From Branchiostoma lanceolatum (taxonomy: Eukaryota > Chordata > Leptocardii > Amphioxiformes > Branchiostomatidae): a DNA stretch of 64,000 nucleotides. The DNA is taken from contig NC_089723.1 of NCBI RefSeq assembly GCF_035083965.1, positions 4,797,501 through 4,861,500 of the forward strand, given 5' to 3'. Shown one piece after another: positions 1 through 8,364 of this stretch. The position numbers and the translations under genes were made by a program. Every line of letters begins with the position of its first letter. Positions within the stretch are counted from its first letter, which is position 1. A model generated the notes under the pieces. It was given only the letters and a program-made list of their open reading frames with translations, was not told the origin of the DNA and did no database searches.

Positions 1-2
1 TA

Positions 3-1523
3 AAGGCGTCTGTTAAGGAAGCTGAGAAGAAGATGACAAACTTAATTCCCTCCAAAGAAGTAGCCATAAACAAAACCAATACGTATTTCCAACAACTTAT
101 CGACCTTATGCAAGAGCGTAGAAAAAAGATTTTGAGCCAGATTGACGAACAATGTCGAGCCGATGGCAAGGCTCTGCAGACCAAAAAGGAAGCGATAGAG
201 TTTGAGTTGGTCGGACTGACGAGCGCACAAACGTTCTGTCAACAAGCTGTGGAACACGGAAGTGACGTGCACATTCTGGAGGTGGGAAACCAAGTCCAAG
301 CAAGGATAGAAACTCTGCTAACAAAGGAACTGGACCTGGAGTCCAACTGGAGCGAGTTTCAGTTCGTAGAAAACACAGCTCTAACTGACTTTGCAGAAGA
401 AATTGGGAACCTTGGTGGTTTGCAGACGGACGTTGACGTATCGAAGTGTAAAGTTGTTGTAAAGCCGGCAGTCCAGGGGTTTCAGTGTGTCGCCGTTCTG
501 ACGACAATGAACAGAGACGGGCAGGCGTGTGTCACAAACAGCAAAGCGATCACAGCCAGTATGAAGGACCCTTCTCGAGCAAATGTGCCGACGAAACTTG
601 AGATGAGGAGTGGAGGAGTGTGGGAAATATCGTACTTGCCCAAGGTTACGGGCGACCATGAGTTAGAGGTCAAGGTCAACTCACAGCATGTGTCAGGAAG
701 TCCGTTTGGTGTTAATGTACAAAACAGGGACACCCCAGTGTTTACTATCGGTCGGGAGGGTAATGAGGTGGGGGAACTGAAATACCCGGAAGATGTCGTG
801 GTTGATAGGGACGGCAACGTTGCAGTGCTGGAGTACGCGAACAAACGGGTTCAGATATTTGACGCAAACAAAGGTCACTCTTTGAACAGTTTCCCCGTTG
901 ACGGCCAGTATACATACGGTTTTGATGTAGACTCCCACGGACGTTTCCTTGTGACGTCGTGTGGTGAAAATTACGGAACAAGACGTTATTCGCAGGAAGG
1001 CCAACTTTTGGACACATTCCAATCTGACAGTTTCCAAACCCCTCTTGGCCTAAAAGTTCTTAAGGACGGCCGCATGGTGGTGGCGGGAGGCCCACAGAAA
1101 CCGTGTCTCCTCCTGCAGCCTGACGGGAGCCTCATCCGGGAGATCGGCAAGGGGCGGTTGCAAGACCCAAGCTTTGTGACGGCAGATGAGTCACGTGATG
1201 TGCTGTTCGTCACAGATTACGGTGCACACAAGATTTGTGCGTTTGATTTTGACGGAAACTTCATGTTTGATTTTGGCAAGCAGGGTAAAAATGATGAGGA
1301 GTTTCAACAACCTCGAGGTGTAGCATTAGACCCGTTAGGTAACGTTATTGTAGGTAACGCAGGAGACGGCCGTGTGCAGGTGTTCGGGCCAGACGGAACG
1401 TTCATTCGGATTGTGGCAACAGTGAAAGGGAATTGTGCCGGTGGAGTCACACTGACTCCAAATGGTTGCGTAGCAGTAGCATGTTCGAAAGGACATTGTA
1501 TAGAACTTTACAGGTACATGTAA
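3..1523 (+). CDS. TRIM-NHL protein, tandem copy 1 (5' end outside window)
   Basis: The reading frame is open from the first bases of the window. It begins at a residue equivalent to about 221 of the full-length neighbours, so RING and B-boxes lie upstream and the internal ATG at 33 is not the start. What remains is the coiled coil, an immunoglobulin-like filamin domain and six NHL-type beta-propeller repeats with recurring D-G-N/D-G-R turns, ending at TAA 1521-1523. This is the domain order of class VII TRIM proteins (TRIM2/TRIM3/TRIM71 type), which are usually E3 ubiquitin ligases or RNA/protein-binding scaffolds. There is no intron. It is close in sequence to the two following genes; differences concentrate in NHL loops. 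Orthology to one vertebrate TRIM is not claimed. Confidence 0.9.
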   Translation, partial: KASVKEAEKKMTNLIPSKEVAINKTNTYFQQLIDLMQERRKKILSQIDEQCRADGKALQTKKEAIEFELVGLTSAQTFCQQAVEHGSDVHILEVGNQVQARIETLLTKELDLESNWSEFQFVENTALTDFAEEIGNLGGLQTDVDVSKCKVVVKPAVQGFQCVAVLTTMNRDGQACVTNSKAITASMKDPSRANVPTKLEMRSGGVWEISYLPKVTGDHELEVKVNSQHVSGSPFGVNVQNRDTPVFTIGREGNEVGELKYPEDVVVDRDGNVAVLEYANKRVQIFDANKGHSLNSFPVDGQYTYGFDVDSHGRFLVTSCGENYGTRRYSQEGQLLDTFQSDSFQTPLGLKVLKDGRMVVAGGPQKPCLLLQPDGSLIREIGKGRLQDPSFVTADESRDVLFVTDYGAHKICAFDFDGNFMFDFGKQGKNDEEFQQPRGVALDPLGNVIVGNAGDGRVQVFGPDGTFIRIVATVKGNCAGGVTLTPNGCVAVACSKGHCIELYRYM

Positions 1524-2160
1524 TACGGGTGCCAACAGTCAATAATCTATAGGAGCACCTGGTATGACATGGCATCTAGCCGTTCAGTTATTGGTTATCT
1601 TGTTGTCGCTCTTATTCTTTTACTTCGCCGTAAATAATGTGTCATTGTTGCTGTAGATTGGCAAAGTGCTTTCAGTGTTATTGAACAGATCCGAACAAGA
1701 ACTTGTACTCAGAGTCCTGTCGAGTTCATTGTAATAGGTCTTCTTCATTTATTATGTAAATTAAGTCTCAATTTGCATAATATGTCCTTCCTTATGTACA
1801 TTTCTGCATACTAAATAATAGATTTCATTGAAAGCCATCGTTCCTTTGTTCATCTATTCCCCTTGGAACACTGACAAAAACGCCCCTGCAGTTCCATAGC
1901 AAGCAGCTAGGGGGCCCAAACCTACACCACTTTTTCCTTACATCACAAACTATCTGCCTCCAACAAATCAAGACCATAGCACGTCCAGGTCAAAAGATAC
2001 AAAAAACGAATTTTCGAAACAAAAGTTCTGCTCTAGTACCAAGGTCACGTACCAGGTGGTCCAAAATCGACCTTGACCTTTGTCTTCCCAACACCTACCA
2101 ACATGCCAAATATCATCGTAATCCATCCAGAGGTTCTTCAAGTTATGCCGACTAAAATCA
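1524..2160. repeat. TRIM 3' flank plus dispersed repeat
   Basis: Bases 1524 to about 1800 are the 3' flank of TRIM copy 1 and recur after copy 2 at 4801 and, displaced, at 23976. From about 1800 to 2160 lies a dispersed repeat in minus orientation. It carries the marks 'acgtccaggtcaaaag', 'accaaggtcac' and 'aatatcatcgtaatccatcc', which also occur at 5160-5530, 47.3, 48.4 and 52.8 kb. Because it is present in front of copies 2 and 3 at the same distance, it entered before the tandem duplication. No gene is seen here. Confidence 0.65.
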
Positions 2161-2610
2161 CATACAAAATATCAACAGTTCGTTCATGAAAAGCTGATTC
2201 TCAGTTTACTCTGCTGCTCACGCACCAGTTAGTCACGCTCATGAAATGGGAGTATTCATGTACCGGTTAAAAGATGGTCGGGACATGTTCGGTGCATGTT
2301 CCGTGCCAAAGATAGGCGTGGTCTAAAAACTGGTCAGACTGCTCCCCAACTACAGCCGACCCCGGAGTCGGCTGGTTTTCGGGAGCCATGTTCGGCTATG
2401 CGTAAGCGGGGATTTACGTACAGTATGAAGTCAGCACCTACCAATGGCTGCTGTTGCGGTAAACACGTGACAAACACTACGTCACCGAAACTACCTTCCG
2501 AGAACCAGAACATCGAGTTTAATTCAATCTCCTACATCTCGATAAAAACGTCAGGTAAAGACTCGCTGAACAACAATTCACACGGACAAATACTATCGCC
2601 TTGAATCAAG
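2161..2610 (+). promoter_or_regulatory. 5' flank and leader of TRIM copy 2
   Basis: This 450-bp stretch directly precedes the ATG at 2611 and is nearly identical to 5531-5977 in front of copy 3. A GC-rich imperfect hairpin (agccgacCCCGGagtcggct) sits about 250 bp before the ATG. The promoter itself is inferred from position; no TATA box could be assigned. Relative to the copy 3 leader, a 9-bp block is present near 2530. Confidence 0.45.
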
Positions 2611-4800
2611 ATGGCAAGCAAGATGTCGACGGAAGATTTCGACGACCAGTTTTTGACGTGTCCTGTTTGCATGCTGCACTTCCGGGACCCCAGAATCCTG
2701 CCATGTCTGCAAACATTTTGTAGGGAGTGTCTGCAAGAACGGGCCACTAAACAACAGCCGCTGGAATGTCCAACCTGTCGGACACAGGTCAGTCTACCAG
2801 ACCAAGGTGTGAATGGACTCAGGACGAACTTCTACGTCAACAACCTGCTGGATTTCGCGGCCGTGAAGAAAGGGGCGGGGCCAGGTGTGCCGTGCCAGGT
2901 GTGCGAGGGGAATGTGGAGGGGTCAAAGTCTTGGTGTGCCGATTGCGCAACCTTAATGTGTGAGTCATGCGCGGCAGTACACCGGAAACTTCCAGCTACA
3001 AAAGACCACGAAGTTACCACCGAAGAAACACTTAAAGCAGATAGAGGTGTGAGCAAATTTCAGCGCAAACGGCACTGCCACAAACACAAGAACCAAGAGC
3101 TGGTTTTCTACTGTGAGAGCTGTAAAGATTTGATTTGTACAGCATGTACCGTGGTCGACCATCGACCGGGCAAAGATCACAATCCGATAGAAATCGCCAC
3201 TGTTGCTAAGAACAAGAAAGAAACCCTGCAAGAACTTCTTCGGCAGATAGATCCGCGTCTGAAGGAAATAAAGGCGTCTGTTAAGGAAGCTGAGAAGAAG
3301 ATGACAAACTTAATTCCATCCAAAGAAGTAGCCATAAACAAAACCAACACGTATTTCCACCGACTTATCGACCTTCTGCAAGAGCGTAGAAGGACGATTT
3401 TGAGCCAGATTGACGAACAATGCCGAGCCGATGGCAAGGCTCTGCAGACCAAGAAGGAAGCAATAGAGTTTGAGTTGGCCGGAGTGACGAGCGCACAAAC
3501 GTTCTGTCAACAAGCTGTGGAACACGGAAGTGACGTGCACATTCTGGAGGTGGGAAATCAAGTTCAAACAAGGGTAGAAACTCTGCTGGCAAAGGAACTG
3601 GACCTAGAGTCCAACTGGAGCGAGTTTCAGTTCGTAGAAAACACAGCTGTAACTGACTTTGCAGAAGATATTTGGAACCTTGGTGGTTTACAGACGGACT
3701 TCGACGTATCGAAGTGTAAAGTTGTTGTAAAGCCGGCAGTCCAAGGGTTTCAATGTGTCGCCATTCTGACGACAATGAACAGAGACGGGCAGGCGTGTGT
3801 CACAAACAGCAAAGCGATCACAGCCAATATGAAGGACCCTTCTCGAGCAAATGTGCCGACGAAACTTGAGATGAGGAGTGGAGGAGTGTGGGAAATATCG
3901 TACTTGCCCAAGGTTACGGGCGACCATGAGTTAGAGGTCAAGGTCAACTCACAACACGTGTCAGGAAGTCCGTTTGGTGTTAAGGTACAAAACAGGGAGA
4001 CCCCAGTGTTCACTATCGGTCGGGAGGGTAGTGGGGTGGGGGAACTGGACACGCCGGTAGGTGTCGTGGTTGATAGGGACGGCAACATTGCAGTGCTGGA
4101 GCAGGGTGAGCAGGGGAACAAACGGGTTCAAATATTTGACGCAAACAAAGGTCACTCTTTGAACAGTTTCCCCGTTGATGGCGAGCATCCATACGGTATT
4201 GATGTAGACTCAGACGGACGTTTTCTTGTGACGTCGTTGGGCAAAAATTACGGAACAAGACGTTATTCGCAGGAAGGCCAACTTTTGGACACATTCCAAT
4301 CTGACAGTTTCCGAACCCATCTTGGCCTAAAAGTTCTGAAGGACGGCCGCATGGTGGTGGCGGACGGCGAACAAGAGTGTTGTCTCCTCCTGCAGCCTGA
4401 CGGGAGCCTCATCCGGGAGATCGGCAAGGGGCGGTTGCAATGCCCAACCTATGTGACGGCAGATGAGTCTCGTGATGTGCTGTTCGTCACAGATTACAGT
4501 GCACACAAGATCTGTGCGTTTGACTTTGACGGAAACTTCATGTTTGATTTTGGCAAGCAGGGCAAAAGTGATGGACAGTTTCAACAACCTGGAGGTGTAA
4601 CATTAGACCCGTTAGGTAACGTCATTGTAGGTAACGAAGGAGACGGCCGTGTACAGGTGTTCGGGCGTGACGGAACATTCATTCGGACTGTGGCAACAGT
4701 GAAAGGGAATTGTGCCGGTGGAATCACACTGACTCCAGATGGTTGCGTAGCAGTAGCATGTTTGAATGCACATTGTATAGAACTGTACAGGTACATATAA
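2611..4800 (+). CDS. TRIM-NHL protein, tandem copy 2 (729 aa, altered RING)
   Basis: A complete intronless frame of 729 residues: RING 17-57, B-box 1 about 95-133, B-box 2 about 156-190 (CHKH start), coiled coil about 200-345, filamin domain about 375-470, six NHL repeats to the end. It belongs to class VII TRIM proteins, expected to act in the cytoplasm as ubiquitin ligases or scaffolds. Two RING residues are unlike the family: position 34, normally the single zinc-binding His of C3HC4, is Gln (CLQTFC), and position 44, the usual Trp, is Arg. Copy 3 keeps His34 and Trp44. Both B-boxes keep their Cys/His sets. A 3-residue GEQ insertion in the first NHL repeat, from a 9-bp tandem duplication near 4102-4120, explains 729 against 726 aa. 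Ligase activity is therefore doubtful. The start at 2611 is the first ATG in the frame and matches copy 3. Confidence 0.95.
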   Translation: MASKMSTEDFDDQFLTCPVCMLHFRDPRILPCLQTFCRECLQERATKQQPLECPTCRTQVSLPDQGVNGLRTNFYVNNLLDFAAVKKGAGPGVPCQVCEGNVEGSKSWCADCATLMCESCAAVHRKLPATKDHEVTTEETLKADRGVSKFQRKRHCHKHKNQELVFYCESCKDLICTACTVVDHRPGKDHNPIEIATVAKNKKETLQELLRQIDPRLKEIKASVKEAEKKMTNLIPSKEVAINKTNTYFHRLIDLLQERRRTILSQIDEQCRADGKALQTKKEAIEFELAGVTSAQTFCQQAVEHGSDVHILEVGNQVQTRVETLLAKELDLESNWSEFQFVENTAVTDFAEDIWNLGGLQTDFDVSKCKVVVKPAVQGFQCVAILTTMNRDGQACVTNSKAITANMKDPSRANVPTKLEMRSGGVWEISYLPKVTGDHELEVKVNSQHVSGSPFGVKVQNRETPVFTIGREGSGVGELDTPVGVVVDRDGNIAVLEQGEQGNKRVQIFDANKGHSLNSFPVDGEHPYGIDVDSDGRFLVTSLGKNYGTRRYSQEGQLLDTFQSDSFRTHLGLKVLKDGRMVVADGEQECCLLLQPDGSLIREIGKGRLQCPTYVTADESRDVLFVTDYSAHKICAFDFDGNFMFDFGKQGKSDGQFQQPGGVTLDPLGNVIVGNEGDGRVQVFGRDGTFIRTVATVKGNCAGGITLTPDGCVAVACLNAHCIELYRYI

Positions 4801-5530
4801 TACGGGTGCCAAGTTGCCAAAAGTCAATAACCTATAGGATAGGAGCACCTCGCATGATATGGCTTTGGCATCTAGCCGTTCATTTATTGGTCGTTTTGTA
4901 AACAATGCGTCATTTTAGACAGAATTAAATCGACGAATTAAATGTCTGTTGAGCTGTAACGTTGATGTATACCAGGGCCTTGTTATGGTGCAGTTCAGTT
5001 TCCCGTCGGTACTATCACTAAACAAACTCAACTGTAGATTGTGCTTTCAGTGTAATTGAACAGATCCGGACAAGAACTTGTACTCAGAGTTTTGTCGAGC
5101 TCATTATAATAGATTTTCCTCATTAATTATGTAAATCAGTCCCAATTTGCATAATCTGTCCTTCATTATGTACATTTCTGCATACTGAATGATAAATGTC
5201 ATTGATAGCCATCGTTCCTTTGTTCAGTTATTCCCCTTGGAACACTTTGACAAAAACGCCCCTGCAGTTCCAGAGCAAGCAGCTAGGAGGCCCAAACCTA
5301 CACCGCTTTTTCCCTACATCACAAACTATCTGCCTCCAACAAATCAAGACCATAGCACGTCCAGGTCAAAAGATACAAAAAACGAATTTTCGAAACAAAA
5401 GTTCTGCTCTAGTACCAAGGTCACGTACCAGGTGGTCCAAAATCGACCTTGACCTTTGTCTTCCCAACACCTACCAACATGCCAAATATCATCGTAATCC
5501 ATCCAGAGGTTCTTCAAGTTATGCCGACTA
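4801..5530. repeat. TRIM copy 2 3' flank plus dispersed repeat
   Basis: Bases 4801 to about 5100 are the 3' flank shared with copy 1 and with the orphan segment at 23976-24340. About 5160-5530 is the second copy of the dispersed repeat seen at 1800-2160. No further gene is seen. Confidence 0.6.
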
Positions 5531-5977
5531 AAATCACATACAAAATATCAACAGTTCGTTCATGAAAAACTGATTCTCAGTTTACTATGCTGCTCACGCA
5601 CCAGTTAGTCACGCTCATGAAATGGGAGTATTCATGTACCGGTTAAAAGATGGTCGGGACATGTTCGGTGCATGTTCCGTGCCAAAGATAGGCGTGGTCT
5701 AAAAACTGGTCAGACTGCTCCCCAACTACAGCCGACCCCGGAGTCGGCTGGTGTTCGGGAGCCATGTTCGGCTATGCGTAAGCGGGGATTTACGTACAGT
5801 ATGAGGTCAACACCGACCAACGGCTGCTGTTGCGGTAAACACGTGACAAACACTACGTCACCGAAACTACCTTCCAAGAACCAGAACATCGAGTTTAATT
5901 CAATCTCGATAAAAACGTCAGGTAAAGACTCGCTGAACAACAATAAACACGGACAAATACTATCGCCTTGAATCAAG
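5531..5977 (+). promoter_or_regulatory. 5' flank and leader of TRIM copy 3
   Basis: Almost identical to 2161-2610, including the GC-rich hairpin, so the two genes probably share the same promoter design. This is inferred from position and duplication only. Confidence 0.4.
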
Positions 5978-8158
5978 ATGGCAAGTAAAATGTCGACGGA
6001 AGATTTCGACGACCAGTTCCTGACGTGTCCAGGCTGTATGCTGCACTTCCGGGACCCCAGAATCCTGCCATGTCTGCACACATTTTGTAGGGAGTGTCTG
6101 CAAGAATGGGCCACTAAACAACAGCCGATGGAATGTCCAACTTGCCGCACACAGGTCAGTCTACCAGACCAAGGCGTGGACGGACTCAGGACCAACTTCT
6201 ACGTGAACAACCTGCTGGATTTCGCGGCCGTGAAGAAAGGGGCGGGTCCAGGTGTGCCGTGTCAGGTGTGCGAGGGGAATGAGGAGGGGTCAAAGTCTTG
6301 GTGTGCCGATTGCGCAACCTTAATATGTGAGTCATGCACGACAGTACACCGGAAACTTCCAGCTACAAAAGACCACGAAGTTACCACAGAAGAAACACTT
6401 AAAGCAGATAGAGGTGTGAGCAAATTTCAGCGCAAACGGCACTGCCACAAACACAAGGACCAAGAGCTGGTTTTCTACTGTGAGAGCTGTGAAGATTTGA
6501 TTTGTACAGCATGTACCGTGGTCGACCACCGGCCGGGCAAAGATCACAATCCGGTAGAAATCGCCACTGTTGCTAAAAACAAGAAAGAAACCCTGCAAAA
6601 ACTTCTTCGGCTTATAGATCCGCGTCTGAGGGAAATACAGGCGTCTGTTGGGGAAGCAGAGAAGAAGATCACAAACTTAATTCCCTCCAAAGAAGTTGCC
6701 ATAAACAAAACCAACACGTATTTCCACCAACTTATCGACCTTCTGCAAGAGCGTAGAAAGACGATTTTGAGCCAGATTGACGAACTATGCCGAGCCGATG
6801 GCAAGGCTCTACAGACAAAAAAGGAAGCGATAGAATTTGAGTTGGTCGGACTGACGAGCGCACAAACGTTCTGTCAACAAGCTGTAGAACACGGAAGTGA
6901 CGTGCACGTTCTGGAGGTGGGAAACCAAGTCCAAGCAAGGGTAGAAACTCTGCTGGCAAAGGAACTGGACCTCGAGTCCAACTGGAGCGAGTTTCAGTTC
7001 GTAGAAAACACAGCCGTAACTGACTTTGCAGAAGAAATTGGGAACCTCGGTGGTTTAGAGACGGACGTTGACGTATCGAAGTGTAAAGTTGTTGTAAAGC
7101 CGGCAGTTCAGTGGTTTCAGTGTTTCGCCATTCTGACGACAATGAACAGAGACGAGCAGGCGTGTGTCACAACCAGCAAAGCGATCACAGCCAATATGAA
7201 GGACCCTTCTCGAGCAAACGTTCCGACGAAACTTGACATGAGGAGTGAAGGAGTGTGGGAAATATCGTACTTGTCCAAGGTTACGGGCGACCATGAGTTA
7301 GAGGTCAAGGTCAACTCACAACACGTGTCAGGAAGTCCGTTTGGTGTTAATGTACAAAACAGGGAGACCCCAGTGTTTACTATCGGTCGGGAGGGTAATG
7401 GGGTGGGGGAACTGAAATACCCGGAAGATGTCGTGGTTGATAGGGACGGCAACATTGCAGTGCTGGAGCAGGGGAACAAACGGGTTCAAATATTTGACGC
7501 AAACAAAGGTCACTCTTTGAACAGTTTCCCAGTTGATGGCGAGAAACCATTCGGTTTTGATGTAGACTCAAACGGACGTTTTCTTGTGACGTCGTGGGGT
7601 GAAAATTACGGAACAAGACGTTATTCACAGGAAGGCCAACTTTTGGACACATTCCAATCTGACAGTTTCCAAACCCCTCTTGGCCTTAAAGTTCTGAAGG
7701 ACGGCCGCATGGTGGTGGCGGGAGGCCCACGGAAACCATGTCTCCTCCTGCAGCCTGACGGGAGCCTCATCCGGGAAATCGGCAAGGGGCGGTTGCAAAA
7801 CCCAACCTATGTGACGGCAGATGAGTCACGTGATGTGCTGTTCGTCACAGATCGCGGTGCACACAAGATTTGTGCGTTCGACTTTGACGGAAATTTCATG
7901 TTCGATTTTGGCAAGCAGGGTAAAAATGATGGAGAGTTTCAACAACCTGGAGGTGTAGCATTAGACCCGTTAGGTAACATTATTGTAGGTAACGTAGGGG
8001 ACGGCCGTGTGCAGGTGTTCAGGCCAGACGGGACGTTCATTCGGACTGTGGCGACAGTGAAAGGGAATTGTGCCGGTGGAATCACACTGACTCCAGATGG
8101 TTGCGTAGCAGTAGCATGTCCGAATGTACATTGTATAGAACTGTACAGGTACATGTAA
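5978..8158 (+). CDS. TRIM-NHL protein, tandem copy 3 (726 aa)
   Basis: A complete intronless frame with the same order of domains as copy 2: RING, two B-boxes, coiled coil, filamin domain, six NHL repeats. All eight RING zinc ligands are present, including His34, and Trp44 is kept. However, the residue before the second Cys (position 19), which is a hydrophobic E2-contact site in most RING fingers, is Gly (CPGC) where copy 2 has Val. The frame ends at TAA 8156-8158. Two bases after the stop the sequence leaves the flank shared by copies 1 and 2 and enters unrelated repeat DNA. The expected flank reappears 15.8 kb further on, so the 3' UTR and poly(A) site have probably been displaced. Expression would need a new poly(A) signal. 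Confidence 0.95.
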   Translation: MASKMSTEDFDDQFLTCPGCMLHFRDPRILPCLHTFCRECLQEWATKQQPMECPTCRTQVSLPDQGVDGLRTNFYVNNLLDFAAVKKGAGPGVPCQVCEGNEEGSKSWCADCATLICESCTTVHRKLPATKDHEVTTEETLKADRGVSKFQRKRHCHKHKDQELVFYCESCEDLICTACTVVDHRPGKDHNPVEIATVAKNKKETLQKLLRLIDPRLREIQASVGEAEKKITNLIPSKEVAINKTNTYFHQLIDLLQERRKTILSQIDELCRADGKALQTKKEAIEFELVGLTSAQTFCQQAVEHGSDVHVLEVGNQVQARVETLLAKELDLESNWSEFQFVENTAVTDFAEEIGNLGGLETDVDVSKCKVVVKPAVQWFQCFAILTTMNRDEQACVTTSKAITANMKDPSRANVPTKLDMRSEGVWEISYLSKVTGDHELEVKVNSQHVSGSPFGVNVQNRETPVFTIGREGNGVGELKYPEDVVVDRDGNIAVLEQGNKRVQIFDANKGHSLNSFPVDGEKPFGFDVDSNGRFLVTSWGENYGTRRYSQEGQLLDTFQSDSFQTPLGLKVLKDGRMVVAGGPRKPCLLLQPDGSLIREIGKGRLQNPTYVTADESRDVLFVTDRGAHKICAFDFDGNFMFDFGKQGKNDGEFQQPGGVALDPLGNIIVGNVGDGRVQVFRPDGTFIRTVATVKGNCAGGITLTPDGCVAVACPNVHCIELYRYM

Positions 8159-8364
8159 TATCATGTTACTGTTTGTGCTTCCTTCTGTTATTACAGGTTT
8201 GCGATAGCAAAACCTGTTCTGTTTTTGCATCCAAGGCAGGGGGCGGCCATGTTGGATGTGACCATTTTATTGGGAGGGATGTTTTTTCGCTTATGTTGGG
8301 TGTGACTATTTTGACGGAGGGGTGTTTTTCTTGCTAGTTTTCTTTTTTTGTTTTCTTGCTAATT

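Larger units (their letters stand above)
1..8158 (+). repeat. Tandem segmental duplication of TRIM units
   Basis: Three direct copies of gene plus flanks. ATG-to-ATG distance of the two complete copies is 3367 bp. Flanks, the embedded dispersed repeat and the intronless frame are all duplicated together, so unequal crossing-over of genomic DNA is a better explanation than repeated retroposition of the individual copies. The intronless state may go back to an older retroposed ancestor. Confidence 0.85.

Noticed and set aside
42-1535. Long minus-strand frames across the TRIM genes
   Set aside because: They mirror the coding strand, recur in every copy at the same places and have no domains.
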